A stretch of 64,000 bases of DNA from Pseudomonas sp. 7SR1 (GCF_900156465.1 NZ_LT707064.1:4355001-4419000), one strand, 5' to 3'; positions 14,832 to 24,595 are shown, counted from the stretch's first letter. A program made the numbers and translations. Notes: generated from the letters alone by a model not told the origin.

Positions 14832-17618
14832 TCAAGATTGGATAAAGATGTTGACCGGGAAATCCCCCAGCGCGGCGCTGACCATCAGCTCCCCTTGGGG
14901 TGTGACTGCTGCGCTTGCAAAAAGTCCCTTCAGTTTTCCATCCTCGGCGGCGAACGGTAACGACACCCGGGTATCGCTCCAATCCGATGCAACCACCTGT
15001 GGCTCGGCACTGTTTTCCAGCAACCGGGCCGCATGGATCGGTACCACCACGATCGCCCGCTGTTGTCCGTGCTCGCGCATGAACGCCAGGACCCGGCCGG
15101 CATGCTCGCCCACCACCTGCAGCGGTTGATAGCGACCCTCACGGAACAGGTGCGGGTATTCGGCCCGCAGGGCCAGTGTCCTGGCGATCAGGGCCTGTTT
15201 GATCCGGCCGTCGCGCCAGTCGCGGACCAGCGTTGCCGCCTGGTCGTCGGCCTGCAGGCCCTCTCGGCGGGCATCGAAGTCCACAGGCCGGCGGTTGTCC
15301 GGATCCACCAGGCTGAAATCCCAGAACTCGTTGCCCTGGTACAGGTCGGGTACGCCGGGCACCGTCATGCGCAGCAAGGTTTGCGCCAGACTGTTGAGGG
15401 CGCCCGCAGGGGCGACGGCCTGTACCGCATCGGCGATGGCGCTGCGCAGCGGCAACCCTTCGTCCCCGAGCAGCAAGCGTTCGAGGAACATCTGGGTCGC
15501 CTGTTCGTAGGCGTCGTTGACGGACGCCCAACTGCTTTGCAGCTTGGCTTCGCGCAGGGCCTTGCGCTGCCATTGCCACAGGCGCTCGTTGTAGTTGGCC
15601 AGAGCACTGTGGTCCTGCAGGTCGAGGTCCAGCGGCCAGCTGCCAAGCAGCGCCTGATACAGGATCAGTTCGTCGCCGGCGGAGGGGGCCGCGGGATCGC
15701 TGTGCAGGGAAGGAGAGAGGATGCGCCATTGATCCACGCACGCGGTGTACCAGTCGGCGCGTTCGCTGAGCACCGCCAGCCGGGCACGGGTGTCTTCGCC
15801 GCGCTTGTGGTCGTGGGTAGCGGTCGTGATCAGGTTGTCGGGGAAATGTTCGAGTCGCTCCAGGCAGGCGTCGTGGAATTCCTGGGGCGGGGCGCTGAAC
15901 CGCTCGGTGTTGTAGCCCACGTCATTGCGTGACAACAACACTGCCGAACGATACAGCGCCGTATCTTCCACCGCCTTGGCGGCGGCGGGCGAGGTCAGTT
16001 GCTGGAAGCGCACACAGGCATGGCGCAGGCGCTTGCGCTGGCTACCCCGTGGACGTTGTCGCCAGGCCATGCCGCCGAGCCAGTTGGCCAGGCAGTCGAG
16101 CACCGGCCAGTCGGCTTCGCTGAGGGTTTGCCGGGCGCCTGCCAGCGCCTTCTGGAAAAACATCTCGTCTTCGGCGCTGCGGCCCAGGGCACTGATATAG
16201 GTGCGATAGACCGGGAAATGCACGATCAGCTCCTGCAAGGCCCGCCTGATCGCGCCCAGGGTCAGGTCCCGGGTCATCACGTCGTCCCGCGCCACCTGGA
16301 GCAGGGCCTGGGCGACGCTCTCGAAGTCACCGGCCAATGAGCCGTTGAGGATCTGCTGGCGAGCCAGGCGGGCTTCTTCGATGAAGTGCGCCGGCCGCTC
16401 GCTGTTCCGGCTCCAGAACTCGGCCAGGACATCGGCGCCGGCCGGGTCATGCTGCAGCAGCGACACCTGGTTCATGAACTCATAGCCGGTGCTGCCGTCG
16501 ACCTTCCAGTCCTGGCGCAGGGTCTCGCCATCGCCAAGGATCTTCTCGATGAAGATCGGCAGGTGTCGCGAAGGCGACAGGCTATCGACACGCCTGCGCA
16601 ACTTGCGACAGTAGCCGCGTGGGTCCGCCAGGCCGTCGATGTGGTCGATGCGCAGCCCGTCCACCAGGCCCTCGGCGATCAACTCGAAGATCTTCGCATG
16701 GGTGGCTTCGAACACGGCGGGGCGTTCGACCCGCAGCCCGCCCAGTTCATTGACATCGAAAAAGCGTCGCCAGTTGATATCGTCCGCGGCGGTGCGCCAA
16801 CTGGCGAGCCGATAGCTCTGGCGTTCGAGCAACTGATGCAGCAGCTCGAAGCCCTGGGGCTGCGTGGAGTCGTAGCCTTGCAGGCTGCCTTCGATGGCGG
16901 CCAGGATGCCCGGCTGGGTCGCCAGGTCCCGCAGTTGCGCCTGCAACGGGCGGGCGAGGGTATGGGCGTCGGTCTGGTAGTTCAGCGTGGTGAAGCGTTC
17001 GGCCAGGGCCTTGAGGGCTTCGGCTTGCTCGGATGGCAGGTGTTGCGCAGGCCTGAGCAGTTCGCCGTACTGCATGGGGCAGATGGGGAAATGATGCTCG
17101 TAATGCTCGGCATAGAAACTGCCGCGGCTCGGGTCGAAGCGCAGTCGCAGCGTACCCTCCTGCAACGCCACCCCATAATCGCTGCCCAGGAACGGCAGCA
17201 GCAACTGGCCTTCCATCAATGGGTCGGGGGAGTGCCACTGGATATCGAAGAACTGGCCGTAGGGACTCAGGCGTCCCCATTCCAGCAGGTCCAGCCACCA
17301 GGGGTTGTCGTTGCCGCCCACGGCCATGTGATTGGACACGATGTCGAGGATCAGGCCCATCCGGTGTTCGCGCAGTGTCGCCACCAGGCGCCTGAGGGCG
17401 GCTTCGCCACCAAGCTCCGGGTTGACCAGGGTCGGATCGACCACATCATAGCCGTGCATCGACCCGGCACGGGCCTTCAACAGCGGGGATGCGTAGATAT
17501 GACTGATCCCCAGCGAGGCGAAGTAGGGCACCTGGGGGATCGCGTCGTCCAGGGTGAAGCCTTTATGGAATTGCAGGCGCAAGGTGGCCTGCAAGGGTTG
17601 GATCAACGTCTGTTTCAT
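14832..17618 (-). CDS. treY: Malto-oligosyltrehalose synthase TreY
   Basis: 928 residues of the GH13 family. TreY isomerises the reducing-end alpha-1,4 bond of a glucan to an alpha,alpha-1,1 bond, giving maltooligosyltrehalose, which TreZ then cleaves. Seen: the N-terminal FHKGFTLDDAIPQVPYFASL typical of TreY, DIVSNHMAVGGNDNPWW, the nucleophile region LRIDHIDGLADPRGY, an FIEKILGDGE acid/base segment and the C-terminal PGVPDLYQGNEFWDFSLVDPDN-type region. It starts inside the malQ stop (ATGA overlap), indicating translational coupling. This is part of the OtsAB-independent route from glucan to trehalose. Confidence 0.96.
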   Translation of the reverse strand: MKQTLIQPLQATLRLQFHKGFTLDDAIPQVPYFASLGISHIYASPLLKARAGSMHGYDVVDPTLVNPELGGEAALRRLVATLREHRMGLILDIVSNHMAVGGNDNPWWLDLLEWGRLSPYGQFFDIQWHSPDPLMEGQLLLPFLGSDYGVALQEGTLRLRFDPSRGSFYAEHYEHHFPICPMQYGELLRPAQHLPSEQAEALKALAERFTTLNYQTDAHTLARPLQAQLRDLATQPGILAAIEGSLQGYDSTQPQGFELLHQLLERQSYRLASWRTAADDINWRRFFDVNELGGLRVERPAVFEATHAKIFELIAEGLVDGLRIDHIDGLADPRGYCRKLRRRVDSLSPSRHLPIFIEKILGDGETLRQDWKVDGSTGYEFMNQVSLLQHDPAGADVLAEFWSRNSERPAHFIEEARLARQQILNGSLAGDFESVAQALLQVARDDVMTRDLTLGAIRRALQELIVHFPVYRTYISALGRSAEDEMFFQKALAGARQTLSEADWPVLDCLANWLGGMAWRQRPRGSQRKRLRHACVRFQQLTSPAAAKAVEDTALYRSAVLLSRNDVGYNTERFSAPPQEFHDACLERLEHFPDNLITTATHDHKRGEDTRARLAVLSERADWYTACVDQWRILSPSLHSDPAAPSAGDELILYQALLGSWPLDLDLQDHSALANYNERLWQWQRKALREAKLQSSWASVNDAYEQATQMFLERLLLGDEGLPLRSAIADAVQAVAPAGALNSLAQTLLRMTVPGVPDLYQGNEFWDFSLVDPDNRRPVDFDARREGLQADDQAATLVRDWRDGRIKQALIARTLALRAEYPHLFREGRYQPLQVVGEHAGRVLAFMREHGQQRAIVVVPIHAARLLENSAEPQVVASDWSDTRVSLPFAAEDGKLKGLFASAAVTPQGELMVSAALGDFPVNIFIQS

Positions 17619-19693
17619 CGGTCACGCTCGTTCGCCTGAAGTCTCGCGCAGGCGAGTATTTCCAGACGCCGGGCGGCGTCCGGGCCATCCAGCAGCGCCT
17701 GGCTCTCGCAAGGCAAGCGTCTGCGCCAATTGGGGTGTGTGTCGATCGTGCCGGGCAGGTTGGCCTGCTCGTCGATGCCCAGGGCATCTTCCAGCGGCAA
17801 CAGCACCAGCGGTGCCCGAGTGTGGCCGAGGAAACGGACGCTGGCATCCAGCACCTGATCGGTTTCGCGATGTTCTTCGCGGAAGTTCTGCGGGTCCTGG
17901 TTCAGTACATGGCGCAAGCCTTCGCGTTCTCGCTCGCGGTGCCTGCGCCAGTCCATCTCGGTGTGGGAGTCGATCAGGTTCAGGCGCGCGTTCCAGTCGA
18001 TATCGTGGCCATGCCACCAACCGTTGAGGGTCGGCAGGTCATGAGTGCTGGTGGTTGCCAGGGCGTTGTCCGGCCAGTCGAGGATCGGCTTGAAGTGGGT
18101 GTTGTCCTGTTCGAACAACAGCACGCGCATGCCGAGGATCGCCCGCGCGCTGAGTTTTTCCCGCAGGCCATCGGGCACGGTGCCGAGGTCTTCGCCCAGC
18201 ACGATGGCCTGGTGGCGATGGGATTCGAGTGCCAGCAGGCGCAGCAAGTCGTCCACCGGGTAATAGAGGTAGGCGCCGTCGGTGGGGGGCGCGCCGTTGG
18301 GGATCACCCACAGGCGCTGCAGGCCCATGACATGATCGATGCGCAAGCCGCCGGCATGGGCGAAGTTGGCCCGCAGCATTTCGATGAACGCGCGAAAGCC
18401 GTTGCGCACCAGGCCTTCCGGCGAAAACGCCGAGATTCCCCAGCCCTGGCCGGAACGGTTGAGAATGTCCGGTGGCGCCCCCACGGTCAGCGAGGCGAGC
18501 AGTTCGTCCTGCCGGCTCCAGGCCTGGCTGCCGGCCCCATCGGCCCCCACGGCCAGGTCGGCGATCAGGCCGATGCCCATGCCGCTGGACTTGGCGGCGC
18601 TCTGGGCACGCTCCAGGCAGCGGGCGATCAACCATTGGCAGAAGGCGTAGAAGCCGATTTCGTCGGCGTTCTCCTCGGCGAAACGCGCCAGGGTGGGGCT
18701 GCGCGGGTTGCGCCACTGCTCGGGCCATTCGCGCCAGTCCAGGCTTTCACCCCGGGCGGCGCGTTCGGCTTGCAGGGCTTCGAAGCGGCAGTGGTTCTCC
18801 AGGGCTTCGCCACTGCTGTGGCGGAAGCTGGCGAAGTCTTCGTGCAGCGGGTGTTCGCCCTGGTTGAAACCGTCATACAGGGCGCGCAGGATCTTCTGCT
18901 TGGCTTCGGCCGCCACTGGCCAGTCCACCAGGGGCTGGTCTTCCAGATGGCGCAGCTGATTGGTCAGCCCGGTGGCATCGATGGCCGTGCGCAGCGCCCG
19001 CTCGCCGAGGATGGTGCCCGGTGCGGCGTACAGGCTGTTGAGGAACAGTCGGCTGGAGGGCGAGTAGGGGCTGTAGCGCCCGGTGTCGCTGCTGAACATC
19101 GCATGGATCGGGCTGATTGCCAGGGCGTCGGCCCCGCGTTCGCCGGCCGTACGTGCCAGTTCTTCCAAAGCCTGGGTGTCGCCGAAACCACCGTCCCCAG
19201 GGCGACGCAACGCATACAACTGCGCGCTCAGGCCCCAGGCCCTGGGTGTCGGGTCGTCCACCGCATCGGCCACGCTGTAGCAGCGGGCCGGTGCCACGGC
19301 CAGGGTGAAATGCTGGTCCTGGATGCTGACATGTTGGTAACCCACCGGGACCATCCCCGGCAACCTGGCGTCGGCATCGAGTTTCAGGTTCAGTGTCGCG
19401 CCATCGTCGAGGCGGATTTCACAGGGCGTCGATCCCTCGAAATAGCGACTCAGGTCCACGCTGACGCCGACGTCGGCGGTGATCAGCGGTGGCAGGCGAT
19501 GGTCTTGCTGGTCTTGCTGCAATTGCAGCAGGCTGGCGTCGATTTCCTGGGCAGTGCCGGCTGGATGGCCGAGGCCTGTCAGGACCGAACGCAACACGGC
19601 GGGAGAGACTTTTTGAGCCCGGCCATTGGCGTCGATCCAGTCCACTGCCAGGCCCGCTCGCCCGGCAAGGATCTCCAGTTGTGCATCGCTCAT
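17615..19693 (-). CDS. malQ: 4-alpha-glucanotransferase (amylomaltase) MalQ
   Basis: 692 residues, GH77. It transfers maltosyl or longer glucan segments between maltooligosaccharides. Markers: WGLSAQLYALRRPGDGGFGD near the first third, the nucleophile region GLRIDHVMGLQRLW, the acid/base region VLGEDLGTVPDGLRE and TSTHDLPTLNGWW. Overlaps of four bases (ATGA) with both treZ upstream and treY downstream show tight coupling. In this operon it would disproportionate short glucans into chains long enough for TreY. Confidence 0.95.
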   Translation of the reverse strand: MSDAQLEILAGRAGLAVDWIDANGRAQKVSPAVLRSVLTGLGHPAGTAQEIDASLLQLQQDQQDHRLPPLITADVGVSVDLSRYFEGSTPCEIRLDDGATLNLKLDADARLPGMVPVGYQHVSIQDQHFTLAVAPARCYSVADAVDDPTPRAWGLSAQLYALRRPGDGGFGDTQALEELARTAGERGADALAISPIHAMFSSDTGRYSPYSPSSRLFLNSLYAAPGTILGERALRTAIDATGLTNQLRHLEDQPLVDWPVAAEAKQKILRALYDGFNQGEHPLHEDFASFRHSSGEALENHCRFEALQAERAARGESLDWREWPEQWRNPRSPTLARFAEENADEIGFYAFCQWLIARCLERAQSAAKSSGMGIGLIADLAVGADGAGSQAWSRQDELLASLTVGAPPDILNRSGQGWGISAFSPEGLVRNGFRAFIEMLRANFAHAGGLRIDHVMGLQRLWVIPNGAPPTDGAYLYYPVDDLLRLLALESHRHQAIVLGEDLGTVPDGLREKLSARAILGMRVLLFEQDNTHFKPILDWPDNALATTSTHDLPTLNGWWHGHDIDWNARLNLIDSHTEMDWRRHREREREGLRHVLNQDPQNFREEHRETDQVLDASVRFLGHTRAPLVLLPLEDALGIDEQANLPGTIDTHPNWRRRLPCESQALLDGPDAARRLEILACARLQANERDR

Positions 19694-21492
19694 AGGCGCT
19701 CTCCAGTGATATTCGGTGACATTACCGCTTGAGTCAGGGTGACCAGCGCGCTGTAAGGCGCAAGTGCACCTTGCTGCAACAGACCCATGGCTTGCGGCGG
19801 ATGTTCGAAAAGAATGCGCACATCTTCGGGGGCGGTATGTTCGATCGACTGGTCGCCGAGGTTCAGGTCGATACGCAGCACGCTGCCGTCTTCCAGGCGC
19901 CAGCGCGCACTGATCGCAGCGTGCCCCAGCACATCGGCGCCCAGGGCCTGTATCGCGGGCAGGCGCGGGACGATTTCCTCGCGACGAATCTTCAGCAGTT
20001 GGCGGTAGAAGGTCTCATTGGCCAGTTGCTCCGGTTCAAGGGTTTCCAGGGCCGGACGGGAGGCCTCGAAGGTCTCGATCGCATTGGGGTCGGGGATCCG
20101 CTTGCGTTTTTCCGGATCGGCGAAGGCGCTGAAAGCCTTGAACTCGTTGCGCCGACCTTCGCGTACCAGTTCCGCCAGCTCACCGTGATGGCTGGTGAAA
20201 AACAGGAACGGCTGTTGGGCTTTCACTTCGTCGCCCATGAACAGCAGCGGAATCATCGGCGACAGCAGCAAGAGCACCGTTGCCGCTTGCAACGCCTGGG
20301 GATTGGCCAGTTGATGCAGGCGCTCGCCCAGGGCCCGGTTGCCGATCTGGTCGTGGTTCTGCAGGAACAGCACGAAGGCGTTGGCCGGCAGGTGGCCGCT
20401 GGGTTCGCCCCGGGGTTCTCCATGGCGGTTGATATGGCCCTGGAAGACAAAGCCCTGGCTGAGGCAGCGCGCCAGTTTCTCCGTGGTCTGTTCGGCATAG
20501 TCGGCGTAATAGGCGTCGGTCTCGCCGGTCAGCAGGACATGCAGCGCGTTATGGCCGTCGTCGTTCCACTGGGCGTCGTAGCCTTGCTCCAGCAGGCTGG
20601 CCTGGTTGTGTTCGTTCTCCACGGTCAGCCAGACATGCCGCGTCGGGTCGACCTGCAGGCGCACCCTGGCGGCCAGTTCCTGGAGAAAGTCCGGGTCTTC
20701 GATGGCGTGCACGGCATCCAGGCGCAGACCGTCGAAACGGTACTCCAGCACCCACATCAACGCGTTGTCGATGAAGAAGTCCCGCACCTCGCGGCGGCGG
20801 AAATCGATGGCCGCGCCCCAGGGGGTGTGCCGGTCTTCCCGGAAGAAACCCTTGGCATAGCGGTGCAGGTAGTTGCCGTCGGGACCGAAGTGGTTGTAGA
20901 CCACGTCAAGGATCACTGCCAACCCGTGCCCGTGGGCGCTGTCGATCAAGTGCTTGAGCTGCTCCGGCGTGCCATAGGACGCCTGGGGGGCGTAGGGCAG
21001 CACGCCGTCATAGCCCCAGTTGCGATCTCCGGGAAACTGCGCCAGGGGCATCAGTTCGATGGCGGTCACGCCCAGGCCGGCCAGGCGAGCCAACTGCTGC
21101 TCGACCCCCTCGAACCCACCGAGGGCGCCAACGTGCAGTTCGTAGATCACCGCCTCGTACCAGGGGCGCCCCGACCAGCCGGTGTGTCGCCATTGGTAAG
21201 CGTGGGGATCGACCACCACGCTGTGGCGGTCGATGTCGCCGGCCTGGGCGCGGGAGGCCGGGTCGGGGACCTCCAGTTCGCCGTCGATGTTGAAGCGGTA
21301 GCGGGTGCCGGCGGGGCAACGGGTCTGGATCATGAACCAGCCGTTGGCCTGTGGCAGCAGGGGTATTGATTCTCCAGTGTCGAGTTCGACACTGACGTAA
21401 AACGCATCCGGGGCCCACAGGGCGAAACGAGTGTGCTCGGTATCAAGCATGATCGCGCCGTGGGTCCAGGTCTCGGGCGTCCTTGTCGGCAT
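19690..21492 (-). CDS. treZ: Malto-oligosyltrehalose trehalohydrolase TreZ
   Basis: 600 residues, GH13. It releases free trehalose from the maltooligosyltrehalose made by TreY. An N-terminal CBM48/E-set domain is followed by NWGYDGVLPYAPQASYGTPE, DVVYNHFGPDGNYL, the nucleophile region FDGLRLDAVHAIED, a catalytic Glu in TVENEHNQ, and FLQNHDQIGNRALGERL, all expected for TreZ. The stop overlaps the malQ start by four bases. glgA begins its stop nine bases upstream, so glgA-treZ-malQ-treY look like a single transcript. Confidence 0.96.
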   Translation of the reverse strand: MPTRTPETWTHGAIMLDTEHTRFALWAPDAFYVSVELDTGESIPLLPQANGWFMIQTRCPAGTRYRFNIDGELEVPDPASRAQAGDIDRHSVVVDPHAYQWRHTGWSGRPWYEAVIYELHVGALGGFEGVEQQLARLAGLGVTAIELMPLAQFPGDRNWGYDGVLPYAPQASYGTPEQLKHLIDSAHGHGLAVILDVVYNHFGPDGNYLHRYAKGFFREDRHTPWGAAIDFRRREVRDFFIDNALMWVLEYRFDGLRLDAVHAIEDPDFLQELAARVRLQVDPTRHVWLTVENEHNQASLLEQGYDAQWNDDGHNALHVLLTGETDAYYADYAEQTTEKLARCLSQGFVFQGHINRHGEPRGEPSGHLPANAFVLFLQNHDQIGNRALGERLHQLANPQALQAATVLLLLSPMIPLLFMGDEVKAQQPFLFFTSHHGELAELVREGRRNEFKAFSAFADPEKRKRIPDPNAIETFEASRPALETLEPEQLANETFYRQLLKIRREEIVPRLPAIQALGADVLGHAAISARWRLEDGSVLRIDLNLGDQSIEHTAPEDVRILFEHPPQAMGLLQQGALAPYSALVTLTQAVMSPNITGERL

Positions 21493-21500
21493 CGATCACC

Positions 21501-23072
21501 TCATTGTCTGGCGGATTTACCCAGGGATTTCGCCACCAGTTGTTCGTAGAGTTCGGCGTAGGGTTCGACCGCCTTGCGCCAGTTGAAAGGCGCCGACATC
21601 GCCCGGCAACGCATGGCATTGAGCAGTTCGGGGAAGGCGAAGACCTTGAAGGCCCGGCCCAGCGCTTCCTTGTAGCTCTCGACGGTGGACTCGTTGAACA
21701 GGAAACCGGTGACTCCATCCTCGATGGTGTCCGCCAGCCCCCCGGTATTGCGGGCCACCGGCAGCGAGCCGAAGCGCTGCGCATACATCTGGCTCAAGCC
21801 GCAGGGTTCATAGCGCGATGGCATCAGCAGGAAGTCGCTGCCGGCGAACATCCGCCGCGCGTCGGTTTCATTGAAGCCGATGCGTACGCCGATCCGTCCT
21901 GGAAAGCGCAGGGCCAGCTCGCGCATGGCTTGCTCTTCTTCCGGCTCGCCGCGACCGATAATGGCGATCTGACCGCCAGATTCGACGATGAACTCGGCCA
22001 CCGCTTCGGTCAGGTCCAGGCCTTTCTGATAGACCAGCCGGGACACCACGGCGAACAGCGGGCCGTTGGACTCGTCGAGGCCGAAGAGCTCGCGTACATG
22101 GGCAGCGTTGGCCGCCTTGCCTTCCCAGTCGCCAATGGCGAACCGGCGCTGCAGGTGGGTATCGGTGGCCGAGTCCCAGCTCTCATCGATGCCGTTGGGG
22201 ATGCCGCTGAGCAGACCCTGCTGTGTCTTGGCCGCGAGGAAACCGTCGAGCCCGCAACCGAACGCCGGGGTGGTGATTTCCTGGGCGTAGGTGGCGCTGA
22301 CCGTGGTGATGTGGCTGGAGTAGGCCATGCCGGCCTTGAGGAACGACAGCTTGCCGTAGAACTCCATGCCTTCCTGTTGCAGCGCATGTTCGGGGATGCC
22401 CAGCTCCGGGCAGGACGCCAGGCTCACCACGCCCTGGTATGCCAGGTTATGGATGGTGAACAGGGTCGGGGTGCGCTGGCCGCGCCAGTGCATATACGCT
22501 GGTGCCAGTCCGGCAGGCCAGTCGTGGGCGTGGACCAGGTCCGGGCACCAGTGGATCTGCGCAAGGTTGGCCGCGATATCCGCCGCCGCCAGGCCCAGGC
22601 GGGCAAAGCGGATGTGGTTGTCGGGCCAGTCGCGGCCATTGTTGGCGCCGTATGGCGAACCTTCGCGGGCATACAGCTCGGGGCAGATCAGCACGTAGAT
22701 CACCAGGCCATCGGCCATGTCCATGCGTCCGATCTTGCAGGGCGGCAGCGCGGCGTGGCCGCCCAGTTCGCCGATGATGTGGATCGGATTGCCGCTGTTC
22801 ATGACCTGGGGATAGCCGGGAATCAGGACCCGGACATCGTGCAGGCCGGCCATGGCCCGGGGCAGGGCGGACGAGACGTCGCCCAGGCCGCCGGTCTTGA
22901 CCAGGTCGGCGATTTCCGAGGTCACGAACAGGATCTTCTTGCGGTTGGGGTTTTGTCGAACGACGGGGAGCAGTGCCTTGCCTCCGGTAGTCAACACCGG
23001 TGCCGTCGGCGATCCTGCCGCCGGTGGCAGTTGTGAGCGGACTTGTTGTGGTTCCAAGGCAGCACTGATCAT
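21501..23072 (-). CDS. glgA: Glycogen synthase GlgA (GT5)
   Basis: 523 residues from ATG 23072, which has AGGAG eight bases upstream. The first 45 residues are an extra, Pro/Gln-rich leader before the catalytic domain. The ADP-glucose-binding motif KTGGLGDVSSALPRAM is present, and the C-terminal half has the GT-B motif PSRYEPCGLSQMYAQR and the NTGGLADTIEDG loop. GlgA adds glucose from ADP-glucose to the non-reducing end of alpha-1,4-glucan. It is the first gene of the minus-strand operon. No glgC is in the window, so the ADP-glucose source lies elsewhere or is unconventional. Confidence 0.94.
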   Translation of the reverse strand: MISAALEPQQVRSQLPPAAGSPTAPVLTTGGKALLPVVRQNPNRKKILFVTSEIADLVKTGGLGDVSSALPRAMAGLHDVRVLIPGYPQVMNSGNPIHIIGELGGHAALPPCKIGRMDMADGLVIYVLICPELYAREGSPYGANNGRDWPDNHIRFARLGLAAADIAANLAQIHWCPDLVHAHDWPAGLAPAYMHWRGQRTPTLFTIHNLAYQGVVSLASCPELGIPEHALQQEGMEFYGKLSFLKAGMAYSSHITTVSATYAQEITTPAFGCGLDGFLAAKTQQGLLSGIPNGIDESWDSATDTHLQRRFAIGDWEGKAANAAHVRELFGLDESNGPLFAVVSRLVYQKGLDLTEAVAEFIVESGGQIAIIGRGEPEEEQAMRELALRFPGRIGVRIGFNETDARRMFAGSDFLLMPSRYEPCGLSQMYAQRFGSLPVARNTGGLADTIEDGVTGFLFNESTVESYKEALGRAFKVFAFPELLNAMRCRAMSAPFNWRKAVEPYAELYEQLVAKSLGKSARQ

Positions 23073-23492
23073 AAATATCTCCTGTTTTCTCGATCTGTTT
23101 CCGGCAAGCGCCAGAGCTGATGTTTCATTGGCCGAATCCTGCGGCCAGGCGCACAAGCGCTACGCAAGGAGAGCAAAGCGCTGCCCAATGCGGCAAAGCG
23201 AATCAGATGAAAGAGCTGTGCAAGGACTTGCAAGGACTGCACCAGCCACCGTTGCCCTACCTCTAACCTGACCCGTGGCCGCTGCGAAAAGTTTCGACTT
23301 TTTTTCGTCTGGATGACCGGTCGGTTTTTGCCCCGGTTTGGCAGTCTAGGCCAGAACCTAGAGCGCTACGGTGCGCTTCGTCGAATTGTCGGACAATCAC
23401 GTTTTTTGGCGGCAATGTCTTACACGACAATCGGTGATACGCACCGACGAAGTGCAGGTTTCTGTCACGCAAGAGGAGTAGGAGGCGAGGGG

Positions 23493-23564
23493 GTGTTTCA
23501 TCGCCGTGCGCGGTGCAATGGCGTGCTGCACCATCAGGGGGCGTTGAAAATAGAGGCGTTTTGA
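23493..23564 (+). CDS. Possible 23-residue peptide ORF
   Basis: A GTG codon preceded by AGGAGG with ideal seven-base spacing opens a 23-codon frame ending in TGA. The peptide is basic with no recognisable motif. The perfect Shine-Dalgarno is the only support; it may be chance. Confidence 0.2.
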   Translation: MFHRRARCNGVLHHQGALKIEAF

Positions 23565-23585
23565 TGGCGCTGTGAGCGCCGCGAA

Positions 23586-23603
23586 GGGGGAGCGAACTCC
23601 CCC
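23586..23603 (-). terminator. Hairpin terminator of the 2-hydroxyacid dehydrogenase gene
   Basis: Perfect 7-bp GGGGGAG / CTCCCCC stem, with the stable loop TTCG on the minus strand, 18 bases past the stop codon. Only two T follow, so it may be a weak terminator or a REP-derived stem. Confidence 0.5.
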
Positions 23604-23621
23604 GTGCAGTGACTCGGGCGG

Positions 23622-24584
23622 TCAGCCGGCCGGAATCAACGAGCGGATCGGCGCCCCTGCGGCCCAGGCCCGGATGTCGTCGATCATCAGGGCGTAGAAC
23701 TGTCGGTAATTCTGTCGGCTGACGTAGCCGATGTGAGGTGTGGCCAGGACGTTGTCCAGCGTCCGGAACGGATGCCCGGGCGGCAAGGGCTCCTCGGCAA
23801 AAACGTCGAGGGCGGCGCCAGCCAGGCGCTTGTGGCGCAAGGCATCGATCAGGGCGCCCTCATCGACGATCGGGCCGCGGGCGGTATTGACCAGCAACGC
23901 CCCGGGTTTCATCCAGCCCAGGGCCTGGGCGTCCACCAGCCCACGGGTACGCTCGCCAAGGACCAGGTGGATCGAGAGGATGTCGGCCTGCTCGAATAGC
24001 TGCTGCTTGCTCACATAGGACACCCCCGCTTCGGCGGCCCGCTCCGGGGTGAGGTTCTGGCTCCAGGCGATCACGTGCATGCCGAACACCTGGCCGAACT
24101 GCGCCACGCGCTGGCCGATGCTGCCCAGGCCGAGGATCGCCAGGGTCTTGCCGTGGAGGTCGCCCCCCAATCCTTGCTGCCACAGACCGGCGCGCAAGGC
24201 GTTGGCTTCCGGCAGGAGGTTGCGGCTCAGGGCCATGACCAGTGCCCAGGTCAGCTCGGGGGCGGCATGCTTGTAGCTTTCGGTGCCGCAGACCTGGATA
24301 CCCAGCTCGGCGGCGGCCTTGAGGTCCAGGGCGGCATTGCGCATGCCGCCGGTCAGCAACAGCTTGAGCCTGGGCAGGCGTCGCAGCAGGCCTTCGTCGA
24401 ATGTCGTGCGTTCACGCATCACGCAGATCACCTCGAAAGGCTCGAGGCGTTCGGCCAGGGTATCGCGGTCGGCGGGGTAGTCATGCAGGAACGTCACCTG
24501 GCCGATGTCGTCCAGCACTGACCAGTCCACCACGTCCCGCGCCACGTTTTGCCAATCATCGATGACCGCTATCTGCACCGCCAT
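23622..24584 (-). CDS. D-2-hydroxyacid dehydrogenase family protein
   Basis: 320 residues. The NAD-binding motif is GLGSIGQRVAQFGQVFGM (about residues 150-167). The catalytic Arg lies in NTARGPIVDEGAL, the Glu in FAEEPLP and the His in ATPHIGYVSRQNY, so the active site is complete. These enzymes interconvert D-2-hydroxyacids and 2-oxoacids with NAD(P)H; substrate specificity cannot be read. It lies 11 bp downstream of the alpha/beta hydrolase gene, so the two are probably cotranscribed. Confidence 0.92.
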   Translation of the reverse strand: MAVQIAVIDDWQNVARDVVDWSVLDDIGQVTFLHDYPADRDTLAERLEPFEVICVMRERTTFDEGLLRRLPRLKLLLTGGMRNAALDLKAAAELGIQVCGTESYKHAAPELTWALVMALSRNLLPEANALRAGLWQQGLGGDLHGKTLAILGLGSIGQRVAQFGQVFGMHVIAWSQNLTPERAAEAGVSYVSKQQLFEQADILSIHLVLGERTRGLVDAQALGWMKPGALLVNTARGPIVDEGALIDALRHKRLAGAALDVFAEEPLPPGHPFRTLDNVLATPHIGYVSRQNYRQFYALMIDDIRAWAAGAPIRSLIPAG

Positions 24585-24595
24585 GGAACACCTCG

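Larger units (their letters stand above)
23073..23621. other. 549-bp intergenic region upstream of glgA
   Basis: It should contain the glgA operon promoter on the minus strand, but no clear -35/-10 pair stands out. It also holds a possible 23-codon plus-strand ORF (23493-23564) and a hairpin at 23586-23603. A direct repeat of GCAAGGACT is seen near 23220-23240. Confidence 0.5.

Noticed and set aside
17735..21369. Long plus-strand frames opposite malQ and treZ (665 and 546 codons)
   Set aside because: Antisense shadows of catalytically complete genes; they track the third-position GC bias of the sense genes.
23287..23308. AAAAGT / ACTTTT hairpin with TTCG loop followed by a T run
   Set aside because: Looks like a plus-strand terminator, but no plus-strand gene ends before it and the stem is all A-T apart from one pair.
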